DNA from: Rostrohypoxylon terebratum
Lineage: Eukaryota > Ascomycota > Sordariomycetes > Xylariales > Hypoxylaceae
DNA length: 64,000 nt
Reading direction: 5' to 3'
Assembly: GCA_022497145.1 (NCBI GenBank)
Contig: MU385859.1
Span: forward strand, 742,361 to 806,360
The notes under the pieces were generated by a model, which ran no database searches, was not told the DNA's origin, and was given only the letters and a program-made list of their open reading frames with translations. Below are positions 10,287 to 22,443 of the stretch, in pieces; within the stretch, counting starts at the first letter, position 1; every line of letters begins with the position of its first letter. Position numbers and translations under genes: made by a program.

Positions 10287-12335
10287 CTAACTAAGCTCAA
10301 ACTTCAACGCGTCATACTGCACGTACACCGTGGCCGGCAACAAGGCCGTCTCCGTATCCGTCGCGTTGAACGGCAGACTCAAAGTAAACTCATTCAATCC
10401 CACTTTTAGAAAATCGGACGCTTTGAACGAGAACTCATGCCCGAAATTCTGGCATACGACACTACTTCGGGCACCGCACGAACCGCTACGGTAAGACGGT
10501 ATGATCCACGTGCTAACATCCCGTCCGTTGGCGGCGACAGTGTAGGGGAGGTTCGAATATTTTTCGTTGGGAAGTATTGCCCACTTGTCGTTGCCATTCG
10601 CTGTCTTAGCGCCCGCAAGCTCGATCGTCAGTGTTGCCATCTGCGCGCCACCAGTGAGCTGGTCGCGAGTAAGGTCAAACTGGATGGTCCAATTGTTGAC
10701 ATTCTCGTAATATGGCTCGGAGCGAAAGTAGTTGGAAGGTCCGGGAAATACGCTCCAGTGGATGTAGTTGAAGTCCTCCGCTTCTTTACTCTTCCCGACC
10801 TTGAAGACAACGCCGTCCGGGAAGTCGGTCGGGAAATCCCAATTCGCCCAGTAAATACGGTGCTGTTCGGGCTGCAAGGGCTTCGACGTATCTGGCGCAT
10901 AGCCGTGTTTGTACTCTCCCGCTGACTTGTCTGGTGTCCCGATTCGCCAGATCTCTTTGCCTTTACTTTCTGGCTTCCACTGGAAAGTGTGTGCTTCTGC
11001 AGTCTTTGATACTTCGACGTCATCTTGAATAAACCATCCAAAGATGCCCTCGGCGTAAACAGTCAGCCTATAGGTACCCTCTTTCACCATGGGAATTTCC
11101 ACCGTCCCGGTAGCGGGATCAATATCTGCCCAATATTGCAGGCTAGACTTGTCGAAGACATTCAGTTGGAAATCTTGCTTGTTTTCGGATAGAACGGCAA
11201 TTGGTCTCTTTCCACCCTTTGGTATGTCGATGGTCGCTTTGAATGTAGTGCGCTTCGATGTAGGAGTGTAGTTGGGAACATACTGAGCAATGCTATCATA
11301 GAACTCGCTATTCCATTCTGGATTGGCATATTGTGCCGCATCCGCTCTGAGCTCTTCAAGGGTGGTGTCTTTCCCACCCTTATTGAAGTGATAGTACTGC
11401 GGACCCCAAGTTCGATCGAAACCATTCGTCATGTTGGGGGTAGGAGCTCCGTGGTGACCTGATACCAGGTAGTTGTACTACGGACATGGGTTATGTGTGA
11501 GCACTTCATTCTCTACGGATGGATTTAGGAGAGGACTTACCACTATGCCGTCAACGACTAGATCCGAGTGCAGCGGACCACCATAATACGTCTCTCTCGT
11601 ATTGTGTACGAGCCAGGCGCCGTAAGTATTCCCGTCAGAGCTAGTCGTTCCATCTGAGTATTGCCCGTGAACATCATGGTCACGCCACACTTCGGAAAAG
11701 GTGTATTTGGTGAAGAAGTCAGAGTATTGCTCCACGTAAGGATCGCTGGTTGTATTGCCGAGATAGGTCGTTGCATCTTGAACTGTGACAGCTTTACTAG
11801 TGGCCTGGGATGAGGGGAATGGCGCCCAGTTCCCTTTACTGCTAGAGAGATGAGTCCACAGTTTCGTACTCGGTCTGAATAGCGTTCGTAGTTCACCAAG
11901 ACCCCGGAGGAAAGGCGTATTTTTGTTATAGTAAGTGGCCCGAGAGAAAACATGCAAGCCGGTTTCGCCTTCTCTTAAGAACCAATATTGCTCTAGTGTT
12001 TGGTTCGTAGAGGCGTAAGTATCTTGCATCACGACACCTCCATAAGGAGTTCCGGTACTGTCTGTTCCCTTGATGAGCTGGAATTTAGCAGTACCTCCAG
12101 GGGCCCAGAAACCACTGGGAACGCATGAGCAATCTAAGTACGGTCCTCGTCCACCCGAACCTAGAAGATCTTCTTTTCCCAGAAGTATCTGAGAAACACC
12201 TCCAGTGCTCTTACTTATAGCCACTGACAAGTCGTCATTCTGCAGAGTGAACTGACTGTTACTTTCCGTGGCAGTCAGGAATGCCGTTACTTGGCATGTA
12301 AGAAGGTAAAGAGCTGACACCTTCGATAACACCAT
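10287..12335 (-). CDS. Secreted rhamnogalacturonan lyase, polysaccharide lyase family 4
   Basis: Cleaves the rhamnose-galacturonic acid backbone of pectin rhamnogalacturonan I by beta-elimination, outside the cell. Exons 12335-11541 and 11477-10287 (63-nt intron) give 661 aa. The ATG at 12335 starts a hydrophobic secretion signal (MVLSKVSALYLLTCQVTAFL). The N-terminal catalytic beta-sandwich region includes GSGGRGPYLDCSCVPSGFW and the HVFSRATYYN segment. Crossing the splice site, VVDGIV joins YNYLVSGHHGAPTPNMTNGFD, followed by RTWGPQYYHFNKG, a well-known PL4 block. After the lyase domain come the fibronectin-III-like region (TVYAEGIFGWF) and a C-terminal carbohydrate-binding-like region starting around RIGTPDKSAGEY. 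Length and domain order fit the family. It diverges from a pectin methylesterase, forming a pectin module. Confidence 0.93.
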
Positions 12336-13709
12336 TGCATCGATGCAGAGTGAATATCTGAGAAGTGTATAGTTTTGCCGTTCGTCTACTCAGAATTTTG
12401 CATTACTGATGACAACCACGTTGGTCCTTTGAAGCCGCAGACGGCTTCTACTTAAACATACCGTATTTACGACCATGATATATAATTCCCCTTACTAGGT
12501 ATATAAGCGATTGGGGAATATTTTCCATTTCCATAGGAATATCTCGGTCCTTCTTAAACCGAAGTCCCTGGAAAATTGATCACATCTGCTATATACGGTA
12601 AGGTGAGGGGGGTTGCCTTTAGGTTGCTTGGCTGCGATGCAGCGTTACATAGCTCGTCAAATTAGCCATTGCTCCGGGTCCGAATTTCCTTACTAACAGC
12701 GCATTACGACGACAAAAGCTTTCTAATTTCTTCCGATGTGGTAGTTCGGGTCAAGCGTTGAAGTTGGCTTAGGAGATCAAGTTCGAGCAATTATCCAGTT
12801 GTCACCAGGCTACACTAGCACTGATAAATCTCAACTGCTCGAGGATTAGTTTTGTGACAGTTTCCGCATATAATCGCCGAGAAAACATATAATATGCTAT
12901 CAAGTGAAGTTTCTATAGAGGCGATGTCCCCGAGCTTGCGCGTGGTGTTAGTGGTTTCTAGACTGAAACTTCATGGAGACTTTGTCTCAAACGTGATGAG
13001 ATAGATATACTAACGCAGCAAGCTTTGAAAGATGATGTTACAGCAAGAACCCTGATGAAAGATCAGCATTATCTTATAGATTCAAAGATGTATAATATCA
13101 TACAGTTGAGGTCCTACTTCTGATGCATAACCCGGGATTCAGTGTCACAGCTCGCTAATTCGTGGGTTCTTAGGCTATCCGCTATCCACAAATGCATCTT
13201 CGAGGTCCGGATGCAACATCGTGAACTCCTATTGCCTTGGAACCCACTTATCCGAGAGCTTCTAGAACTTGAAGCTCTAAGCCAAAGCGATAGCGATGCC
13301 GTGCCACCAATATTGTGTCGTTCAGTTCGGTGTCGATCCGTCCGTTTTCCTGGAGGATGAGAATTTGCTTAATATTTATAATGTTGTTCATATCAAGCGC
13401 TTTTGTAGAAGATACGCTCAACCAGTCGCGTTAAGCAGATAGGTGTGAGTGAATAGTTCACGACGAAGCATCAGCGGCGATCACTGGCCTTCGAAATTTG
13501 TCTAATTGATGGATCAAATGGCACCCTACGATGTTTCACAAAATACGACCCATGACCCACCCTCATGTTGATTCGTGGGTTAATTCAAAGCATAGGTAAG
13601 TGGAAAGGGTTGTCGCCGTGCTCGATCTACTCACGATTAAAACGCTCTTTTCCCATCATTGTTGCTCCATGATGCTCGAGTCAATCTCGATCAACCGGAA
13701 GCCATCAAG
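12336..13709. promoter_or_regulatory. Shared divergent region of the pectin enzyme pair
   Basis: About 1.37 kb between the start codons of the rhamnogalacturonan lyase (leftwards) and the double pectin methylesterase (rightwards). No coding region is convincing (the longest frame, near 13142-13360, has no recognisable sequence). The layout would allow common control of both genes; no specific regulator site is claimed. Confidence 0.5.
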
Positions 13710-15998
13710 ATGCTTACATATAGGCTTGCCCGTGTGCTGGGACATATGAGCCTCTTTCCTTCGCTAGTGTTCGGGGCTGGAACTACGACGGGTAGGTCTA
13801 TTTTAGGGCTATTTGATAACGATCTCGCTAACGGTGGGCAATATGAAGCTGCTTCGTCGTGTGGTACTCATCCCACGAGTGGCTCTACGGTTCCATCGGG
13901 CGCTGTAGTTGTTGACTCAACTGGCTCAACAGCCGGGTCCTTTGCGAACTTGACGGCGGCGTTGGCGTCACTTCCAAGCGACTCAACATGTCAGACGGTC
14001 TTCATGAAACCAGGGACCTATATTGAACAGGTCTCTGTCAATCGCCCTGGCCAGACTGTTATAATCGGATATACTACAGACAGTCCTGGAAAAGGGTATT
14101 CTAGCAACCAGGTGACTGTCTCGTACAAGCGTGGTCTCTCGGTGTCACCGCTTCCCGCCGGTCACTCGGATCCCGAGACCGCCGTTATTTCTACAGCGTC
14201 CTCCAATGTTGCTTTCTACAATGTGAACTTCATCAACACCGACAATCTAGACGGAGCTATTGCTAGCTACGTCACCTTGGCTGCTTCGATCTATGGTAGC
14301 CATATTGGGTTTTACGGGTGCAATTTTACGGGCTGGCAGGACACGCTTCTCACTGGGTCTACTAACGGTTATCAGTATTATGAGTCCTCCTACATTGAAG
14401 GAGCCATTGACTTCGTCTGGGGCTGGAGTGCCGCCTACTTCAAAGGGTGCACAATTGCAGCCAAGAAGAAGGGATCTGCGATCACAGCACACAACCGCCA
14501 GGATGCATCTGCTACTGGAATTTTTGTGTTTGACCAGTGCCTCGTGACCGCTGCTGAAGGCTACGAGTCTGCGACCAAGTCAGGAGTCTATCTTGGCAGG
14601 CCTTACTCACAGTATGCAAGGGTTGTCTTCAAAGACTCCTATCTAGATTCTGTAGTACAGCCAGCAGGATGGGAACAATGGAGTTCTTCGGACCCTCGAC
14701 TGGACGATATTTTGTTTGCCGAATTTAATAACGACGGCCCCGGAAATTGGGAGAATAATGCAGCTGCGCGCGAGGGCTTCGGAAAAGCAACTCTGTTAAC
14801 GTCGGATAGTTACACCCTCTCCGATGTTATGGACTCGACTTCTTGGATCGATATGACGTATTGGAATAGTATCAGCACGCCTACCAAGATTTTGAAACGA
14901 AGAGATACGCCTGAAGATCCAGTCACCATATCCTCCGAGGCGAGCTCCACATCCCCGGCTGCTAGTGATTACATTGTGTCTAAGACCCCCATTGAAGGCA
15001 AAACCGTCTACTCGAGTTTCAACGATGTAATAGCAGCGATCCAGAAAGTTTCAAGCGATAAGACGGTAACAGTGTTCGCATATCCCGGTGTCTACAAAGA
15101 ACAAATTGTCTTCAACCGATCAGGCACTACCATCTTCCGCGGCTACTCAGGAGATCCACATGACAACACAAAGAACCAAGTGATCATCCAAAACAGTGCT
15201 GGTGTGGACACACAAGCCGATCAAAGCAACTCAGACTCTGCGACATTGTATTCTAGAGCCACCAATCTTCAGCTTTTCAATATCAACCTGAATAACGTTT
15301 TTGGGAAGACGCACAACTACGCGTCTCTCGGGTTTGCTAGTGGCAACAATGGGTTCACGTCCTTCTACGGGTGTCAGGTCACCGGAAACCAAGATACTTT
15401 CGATATGAACGTGGGAACCAGCGTTTTTGCCTATAACACTCTAGTTGAGGGGTCGATTGACTTTATCTGGGGCGCGGGAACTGCGTATTTCCTCAATTCC
15501 ACGATCGTACCCAACACAGATGGCGGCAGCATCGCGGCCATGAAAAGAGCCTCTAGTACCGCCCCGGGTGGTCTGGTGTTTGATCAGTGTACCGTTTCAG
15601 CGATGAAGGGCGTCACACCTGGCTCGGTCTTCCTAGGTCGACCATATAACGAGTACTCTCGGGTTGCGTATATCGACACTTATCTAGATGAATCGATATC
15701 ACCAGAAGGGTGGTCAGTTTGGGGAAAGTCTGATCCTAGGATTGACAACGTTCTCTTTGGCGAGTTCCACAACACCGGTCCGGGTGCTTCTAAGAGCACC
15801 CGCGCCGCTTTCTCGCAACAGCTGTCCGATGCAGGTGCAAAGGCATTTCAGCTAGAGAATATTTTCTCTTCTCAGGGGACTTCGTGGTAAGTAATATGTC
15901 GAGTTTTCGGAGTTTATCATTGAAAATGGCTAACTATTGCTTGTAGGATCGACATGACTTATGTGAAAACAACCCCTTTCTACATTGATCCCGAGTAG
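13710..15998 (+). CDS. Secreted pectin methylesterase with two tandem CE8 domains
   Basis: Removes methyl groups from homogalacturonan. Exons 13710-15886 and 15947-15998 give 742 aa; the second exon supplies only the last 17 codons. The ATG at 13710 (MLTYRLARVL) begins a hydrophobic leader ending near FGAG; a start at 13746 (MSLFPSLVFG) would also give a signal peptide. Domain 1 (about 60-395) has GTYIEQ, QDT with Asp211, DFVWG with Asp234 and LGRPY with Arg297. Domain 2 (about 420-740) has GVYKEQ, QDT with Asp562, DFIWG with Asp584 and LGRPY with Arg644. Both copies therefore keep the acid/base Asp, nucleophile Asp and Arg of family CE8. They are joined by a Ser/Thr-rich linker with a KRR site near 396-398. 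Fungal pectin methylesterases normally have one domain of about 320 aa, so the duplication is unusual. Confidence 0.94.
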
Positions 15999-16733
15999 TT
16001 AACTATACATGAAAGAGACCAGAATTTAAATTACGATGCATTTGCCATGTGCCATTGCAAAAATCTTGAGTGTACTGTACGTAGACACTTATTCAAGTTT
16101 GGAGACCCATGAGCAAGCGACCCCCGACCAAGAACTAGGCCTCCATCTATGGCATAGGGGGGCCGTTAGAAGCATAATTAGAGCGCTACTGTAGGAGAAT
16201 ACCTTTGTGGTCAACCTGAATCCCATTATCTGCTACCTATCTATGTTTACTGATGAATTAAGCCCTTAAGGTTGGGTCATAAAGAATTCCTTGACCTGAT
16301 TCCCTTGTTACGCGGAAATCTCTAGGAAATATCACAATAGGTAAACAAAGGGGCGTTATAGAATGGAGACAAAACGACTAGTCATGTTTCGAAAGAAGCT
16401 CGTCGTCAATGAACACGCTGGTATAATCCCACTGTATGTATAGCCACTAAAACCATGAGGATGCCCCGTATCAACGAAATTTTTGGCACACTCAAGTTGA
16501 GACTCCTGCCATCCCACCCCCTTAGTGTATTCTCACATATCTAGGTATATACCGTTACATAGACAAGTAAATACCTACCTGTCTATCAGGTACCTACCCA
16601 GTCCCCCCGTCGCGCTATTTGGTGAATTGAAACATCATCTCGAACGATATCCGAACCAAGCAGGTCTTGGCAGATAAATACACCTAACTAAGGGGAACGG
16701 GTCAATTTGCTCTCTGGAAAGTAGCTAGCTAAG
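15999..16733. other. Gene-free interval
   Basis: About 730 bp with no gene. It contains clustered CTAGGTA/TACCTACC-type sequences around 16540-16600, a motif that recurs in intergenic DNA throughout the window. Confidence 0.6.
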
Positions 16734-17447
16734 ATGTGCAGGCGAGTCTTCACACATTATATGCACCACGACGTGCGAGCACCCATGATAATCGATCCGT
16801 ACGTCGAAAAAGCGTTCTTCTACGCCAATCCGCGGTACACCCCGCACCACAAATGTGAGCTATGCCACATCCCCCCCGAAGCCTGGCTTGTGGATAGTCT
16901 GACACCCAAATGCGAGCACCACAGCTGTTGTATCCTAGTCAGCGAGGTAGAGTTCTGTGCCGACTTCTACGCGCTGGGGAATGACAAGGAGCTGGGTAGG
17001 TTATTCCAGCCGGAGATGTGCATAGAATTTACGGTGGACCACCGGCATAGGAAGCTCTCCTACTTCGGGCACCCGGAGCTGTACCCGAGGAACATGTGTC
17101 CGAGCACGTGGCGCAAAGACCTACTTGAAGTAGGCAATGAACATCGGAGTCTTTACGCAGAAGAGGAATTCTTCAAGGAGTGCGAGAAATTGTATACGCT
17201 CGAGCAAGATGCTAAGACGCAGTTTTTGGTATACCGTGATCTGCGCAGGGTTTGGCCTAAAGGAAGCGATGTGATGCAACATGCGCAGTTTAATGTGGAG
17301 CAGTCCCAGACGCTTCTGACTGAGCAGAAACAACGAATTTCGGAGATGCTAAATTGGCAACGTGGTATACAAGGCGCACCCGTTCAGTTTATCCCGATAT
17401 GGTGGATGCGAATGTGGGCGTTAGAGAACGGGGCTTACGAGGAGTAA
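16734..17447 (+). CDS. Conserved hypothetical protein with Cys/His-rich N-terminal half
   Basis: Single-exon gene of 237 aa starting at the ATG at 16734 (MCRRVFTHYMHHD). The N-terminal half is rich in Cys and His: CELCHIPPEAW around residues 42-52, then CEHHSCC. A metal-binding fold is possible but no standard zinc-finger spacing is obvious. The C-terminal half looks helical, with EEEFFKECEKLYTLEQDAKT and EQSQTLLTEQKQRISEMLN as likely coiled-coil segments. No signal peptide or membrane segment. I do not assign a function. The absence of introns and stops over 714 nt and the sensible protein composition support a real gene. Confidence 0.7.
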   Translation: MCRRVFTHYMHHDVRAPMIIDPYVEKAFFYANPRYTPHHKCELCHIPPEAWLVDSLTPKCEHHSCCILVSEVEFCADFYALGNDKELGRLFQPEMCIEFTVDHRHRKLSYFGHPELYPRNMCPSTWRKDLLEVGNEHRSLYAEEEFFKECEKLYTLEQDAKTQFLVYRDLRRVWPKGSDVMQHAQFNVEQSQTLLTEQKQRISEMLNWQRGIQGAPVQFIPIWWMRMWALENGAYEE

Positions 17448-17487
17448 GTGCATAGGCAGTGATAAGTCCTGGCCTTCGTGCTGGATG

Positions 17488-17515
17488 GTAAGTGCAGGTA
17501 AGTACAGGTAAGTGG
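17488..17515. repeat. Three-copy 10-bp direct repeat (GTAAGTRCAG)
   Basis: gtaagtgcag, gtaagtacag and a partial gtaagtgg follow each other about 40 bp after the stop codon of the 237-aa hypothetical gene. Confidence 0.85.
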
Positions 17516-19942
17516 CCGTGGCTTAAGGAATTTTGAAAATACAGGGTTAAAAGGAGTTAACGAAACCATTGCATACCTAGGTATGTTGAATCAAATGTTT
17601 AGAAGCTTTAATAGGTATAAGAGATCGATACAGACTAATGGAATCTAGCTCATTGCGAGGGGGGAAATCACTGTGCCCTAGGAAGAAGGTCCGTTGCTCC
17701 TAGAGTGGTGATGTCCCTACACTCATACAACACTATTCATCACGGTGTGTGTTTGAAATCAGCTTGCTAACTACTAACCGCACTAGACCATGCTATATGG
17801 CGATCGAATGATCGTCTTTGTTGTCACGACGTTGCTATAGTGAGAATGCGGGCGTACTTGTCTGACTGAATATGGCCATGTGAAAAATGCCGATATATTG
17901 GCGCGAATTTCGTATTGGTTGTAAGCGCATACTATCATGATACCTAGCTCCCGGCTGAACCGGCATGCCTTCTTAGGCTTGTAATGGCAAGTTTTGATGC
18001 TATTTTCGGAGCTTCCCGGATAAAATTGAGTATCGACTTCTAGTCTACCTTCCCCTATTCTAACCGGTAAACTGAGCTGGTATTTTGAGAAATGACTTCG
18101 CAAAGTCTGAGATTCCTTGATCATGGTGACCAATTTTAGATCGCTGCTTTATTGTACTGCGACGTTGAGTGGGCTTAGCCAATAGGAGCGGTCATACGCC
18201 ATACGCTGACTGAATTCGTGATTCTAAGAGTATTAGCTAGGTAGTCCCGCTGTCTGTGAGAATCGAGGTGCTATATCGGGAGGTCCTGTGGGTGTAATGT
18301 GATTGACATGGTTATTAGATTGGACCTCATCGATCGATCGAATAGCTGTGGGCCTACAGATTGGGTTAACCGTTCGGTCGGTTATTAGCCGTGCTTTACT
18401 TGCCGTGTTTATATCACGAGCCGCCAAACTTCACCGAGGGATAGTCGGTGACTGTCATATATCCGTAAACAAGGATTTATAGCCAACTCATCTAAACGTT
18501 GGTAGTTCCCGTCAATATAGTTGTAGCTTCATGCTCATTCTATCTGAGCATGTCGTGTTTGCTGAACACTCAATACCCCTGGAAGCCCTCGGCTGACGTC
18601 TGCCGTGCGACCTGAGACTGATATAATAATGTGGCGGCAAGGCGTGCTTAGAACCGACATTTGGTGAAGAATGGTACGGCAGAGTTCTGGCTGAACCCGG
18701 TCTGCAGCTTCAACACAATGTAACTTGTTTCGACGTTGCTTTTACCTTCAGGTCTGACACACCCCGCATATTTCCAGCTCGAAAGGGGCTGGATAAATTG
18801 TGCAAATTGCAGATAGCTAATTTGCGGCTCCCGGGAGTCGTACATTCCCTGAATCTATTACGTTAGAGATTCATCTCTTCGGTGTAAGCTGACCTATAAT
18901 AGCTGGAGAGGTACGGGTGGTCAGACCTGTGCCGTTGATTTATCGGGCGTTGGCAAGTAGAACATTTCGAAAATGCTCCTCAGCAACGGCCGGAAATGGC
19001 CGATATTAGTGGCAAATCAAGGAATCGCGATATTGTGTTGCTGTAGCATTTCAAACAATATGGATGAAAGACAATCGTTTTCGAGGTCTTTGTGAATGCA
19101 ATAATCTATGTGATTCGTAGCTTTGATTGTTGACTTCCAAGGTACAACCTCTAAGCTGGCCCTAATTGGACAGTCAGTGATTTGATCGACCGGTATTAAT
19201 GGGATCGTCGGTGGGGAGAAAAGAAGCTTAAAACTGACAGCGCTGATCGCCAGGCCCCAATTACAGCCATGGCTTGAAAATCGAGGGAATCCCCTTTTCG
19301 ATGTCCTGACATCATCTAACATTTATTAAATGTGCTCAATGGCACGTCAGTTCTATATTATTACGAAGACAAGGGCCTCCTGTAAATTATTGACTGGTAT
19401 GATCGATTTTCAGCAAAGATGTTGAACGTTGTTTAAATTGCGGCAGTATCACGCAAAGCCAGGGGTAGACAAATAATGACCAATAAGGTGGTAGGTCACA
19501 CCCCTTTCGTTGCCACGAGTAATCATTTTTCTGCGGAGTGTTGTTGACGATTCCCCACGAAAAGATTGCCGATACGCGATTTCTTATTTGGCTCCCGGGC
19601 ATGATATCCGTCGAGGCGTAAAGGAATTTAACTTAGTCATCCAATGAGAAATTCACCTATGTGCCTGTTAGCAAGGGACCTATATTCCGACGGATGGATT
19701 TATTTATCTATATTAGGTTGCTTCATTAAGGGTGCATGCGAAAGATGGTCGACGAACCGGTTTTGGTCGGCGATTTCGACGTCATGTTGCAGGAGAGTTC
19801 ATATGGCAGCCGACAGGAATATGCACGGGAATATGCACGGTGAGCCGGAGCATCACAACGGATTAAAGCCGTCACCTCGGAGCCAAGCACGCAATATGGA
19901 ACGGGAACTATGTCGCATGTCGAAAGGGCGTGCTGTAAAAAA

Positions 19943-19952
19943 TATATAAATA
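19943..19952 (+). promoter_or_regulatory. TATA-like element of the 187-aa secreted protein gene
   Basis: TATATAAATA lies about 120 bp before the start codon at 20072, a normal distance for a TATA box with a short 5' UTR. Inferred from sequence only. Confidence 0.45.
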
Positions 19953-20071
19953 AGAGCGTCAGCTTCTGAATGGATGTGTGCCTATCGTTCAGCATCGACA
20001 GTGGAGTCAGTCCATCCTCTTTCTGATCTAGACGTCAAGCCTTAGCGCAATTGCATCAATATATCTTCAAA

Positions 20072-20744
20072 ATGAAGACCTCATTCTTTAGCGTTCTTGC
20101 CCTTGGTGGCTTCATTATTACGAGCGTCGCTAGCCCCGTCCTTGTTGATACCAGCGTCCAGAAACGCCAGGACATTGATGCTATCGAGACCGCTTTGGAG
20201 ACGCTTTTTGCGCAAATTCAGGAGCAAACTACCCAGATCAGTAAGTTTAACTAAGCAGCGTGGCAATTGTGCCAGTCTAACAAGAAATTAGATGCTACTT
20301 TGACCCCAGTCCAGGATGCCGCCCCGGAGGCTGAAGCTCAGACTGCCGCCGACGCTATCTCTCCGCAACTAGAAACGATCGGAGAGCTCTTGGACCAGGC
20401 CAGTAGCATTGCTAAGCGTTCCATCCTTGAGGGTCGATTCGTCAAGGAAGATATCTTCAAGACTGTTGGTCTCATCTTGTTTGAGCTACTCGGAACCGTA
20501 AAGTTTATCCTCATCAAGCTCGGCCTCGGTATGATAAACTCACCATAAATGACCATTGACTAAGGAACTAGCTAACCTATGATTAGGCCCTGTCTTGATC
20601 CACCTGGTTCCATTGATTCTCGCTCTTGTCAAGACTCTTAAGGCCCTCGACAAGGTCGTTGAGGGTTTGCTCATTGCTGTCAAGTTCATTGCCGATGACC
20701 TTCTCCAGGCTGTTGGTCTTGGTCTTGTCGGTCTCCTCCCCTAG
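20072..20744 (+). CDS. Small secreted protein with hydrophobic C-terminal half
   Basis: Three exons, 20072-20240, 20292-20528 and 20587-20744, give 187 aa. The product opens with a clear signal peptide (MKTSFFSVLALGGFIITSVA, cleavage after VAS likely) followed by a QKR dibasic site near residue 30 that could be cut by Kex2. Residues about 34-110 are acidic/amphipathic helices (DIDAIETALETLFAQIQEQ). The remainder is very hydrophobic, with segments such as TVGLILFELLGTVKFILIKL and a Leu/Val-rich end (GLGLVGLLP) suggesting membrane or surface association. No cysteines are visible. No named family is recognised; an effector-like or cell-surface role is possible. Splice phases agree at both junctions (A|AT and G|GC). 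Confidence 0.75.
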
Positions 20745-21595
20745 ACAGTCAACAAGAACCTAGGTAGCAATCCTGCCTGGAATAATGGGATCTATGATCA
20801 AATGGTTGTTCACCGTTAGCGTCGATATACAAGTTTGGCGTCTTGGATAGTTTGGATATTGATAGCTTCTACCGTCACCAGCCTTCCACAATAACCACTA
20901 AAAAAACAAGCGATGAATAAACCTATTCTCGTGACCCATTGTACCTGAAATAAGAATAAGTGAAAATGATGTTATTTCCAAAGTGAAGTTGAAACAGAAA
21001 AGAAATAAAAATGGAAGGGTCATGATAGCGGGGTGGATATGTGACAAGGATCCCGCAGATCAGACAAGGTCCTGTCGTGTGATTGGCCGACGACTATAGT
21101 GAAACCCAGTCCCCCCTGATAAGGAGATCGCCATTGAGGCTCTTTGCCCTACCCGCAGTAGAAATCTTCTGGTAGACCAATAGTTATCCAATGGAACAAA
21201 TAGAACGAGATGGGTATCGTGCCGAAGGAGGATATTCCCCAGGACATGGAACTGCTTGGCCGGGTCTCAGACCGAACCCCATCAGATATGAGACGAAAAT
21301 GACCATAAACTGCCATTGGCGAGCGCTTGACCGTTCGGTTGCTTGGATCGTCCCTCGTATTGGTCGTCGATAAAAAGCCATGACAGATCCTCGTCCAATA
21401 TGATCGACGTTCTCTCGCCCATCTCTCACTTCTCACATTTTGAATCTTAAATCTTGTCGTCCTTCTGGGAAGGGGTTTTTCGTTTCTTCACCTATTCATT
21501 CGTTCCTGTTCCTGGCTGGCACTCGACTTCCGTTCTCTGTACATACCATTAATACCGAACCCAGCAATAATACCCACTAAAAAACAAAAATCAAA
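20745..21595. other. Gene-free interval, promoter of the 211-aa secreted protein
   Basis: About 850 bp. The last 200 bp before 21596 are pyrimidine-rich (TTCTTCACC, TTCGTTCC runs), typical of promoters of strongly expressed fungal genes. No gene seen. Confidence 0.5.
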
Positions 21596-22231
21596 ATGCG
21601 CGCCACCTCCGCCCTCGCCCTGGCTTTGACCGGCACCGCCGCCGCTCTACCCACGATCCCCTTCATCGCGCCCACCGATGTGATCAACATAACCAGCACC
21701 AATACCGCGGCCATTGTCGCGCGCCAAAGTACGGCGAAAGCCTGTTTCGTGATCGGCTCGACGACACTACCCGCCGAAACCGCTGACATAGCCGCGAGTC
21801 TCGCCTCCACCGTAACCTGCTCCACATCCAAGAAGACGATCTCGGGAGTTCCGGACGTGACCTCGGGCTCGACGACGTTTTCTTCAATCGACTTCAGCCA
21901 GTCGAGCCAGACGCCGCTTCAATTCGCGCTTTCCAAGTTCGCGACCGCGAGCCCGCTAGCCAGCACCGACCTGCAGACCTTCCAGGACCAGCTGAACGTG
22001 TACCAGGCGACTGAGGCTGGTATCCGCAGCGTCGGTGGCTCTCTCGCCATCAAGGTCCCCAAGTTCTTCCTCGAGATGCAGGTCAGCCGCATCCAGACGG
22101 CTCAGGGCAACCCGCCCACTGCTGCTGGTCTCCAGGTTGACCATCTCCGAGACAAGGTTTTGAAGAACGCTCCCAAGGAGGCCCAGAGCTTGCTTAACCA
22201 AGTCACACAGCTTGCGACACAACTTAAATAA
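21596..22231 (+). CDS. Secreted hypothetical protein, 211 aa
   Basis: Intronless gene starting at the ATG at 21596 preceded by an A-rich leader. Residues 1-18 form a signal peptide (MRATSALALALTGTAAAL). After a Thr/Ser-rich stretch with an ARQ site the mature part contains two cysteines, in KACFVIGSTT and TVTCSTSKK, that could form one disulphide. The C-terminal ~100 residues are predicted helical (FQDQLNVYQATEAGIRSVGG, then LEMQVSRIQTAQG). Strong codon bias (mostly C-ending codons) hints at high expression. I recognise no named domain. It lies less than 1 kb downstream of another small secreted protein gene on the same strand; the two do not look homologous. Confidence 0.78.
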   Translation: MRATSALALALTGTAAALPTIPFIAPTDVINITSTNTAAIVARQSTAKACFVIGSTTLPAETADIAASLASTVTCSTSKKTISGVPDVTSGSTTFSSIDFSQSSQTPLQFALSKFATASPLASTDLQTFQDQLNVYQATEAGIRSVGGSLAIKVPKFFLEMQVSRIQTAQGNPPTAAGLQVDHLRDKVLKNAPKEAQSLLNQVTQLATQLK

Positions 22232-22443
22232 AGAGAGAATAGCTAGATTAGTAATCCGTGTTCATGGGAGCTTGCCGATGAGCTTTGGGTCATCTGTGAA
22301 ACCCAGCCCTAGCTAGTGCGAGTTGACGTTCATCTATAATAAAACGAATCTCACAAAGAGTGGTATTTCCCCTAAATTTGTTCCCGTCTACCAACGCCCG
22401 CGTATGCAATCCTTCTATGTCTACCCATGTCCGTATCCTTGAG

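Larger units (their letters stand above)
17448..20071. other. Long gene-free interval
   Basis: About 2.6 kb where no frame of either strand shows a recognisable protein; the longest (about 17783-18124, minus) is featureless. It could hold decayed coding or transposon sequence, but I see no terminal repeats. A 2 x 12-bp repeat (gaatatgcacgg) lies at 19817-19840. Confidence 0.5.

Noticed and set aside
17783..18124. Minus-strand frame of about 113 codons
   Set aside because: Featureless composition, no neighbours or domain to support it.
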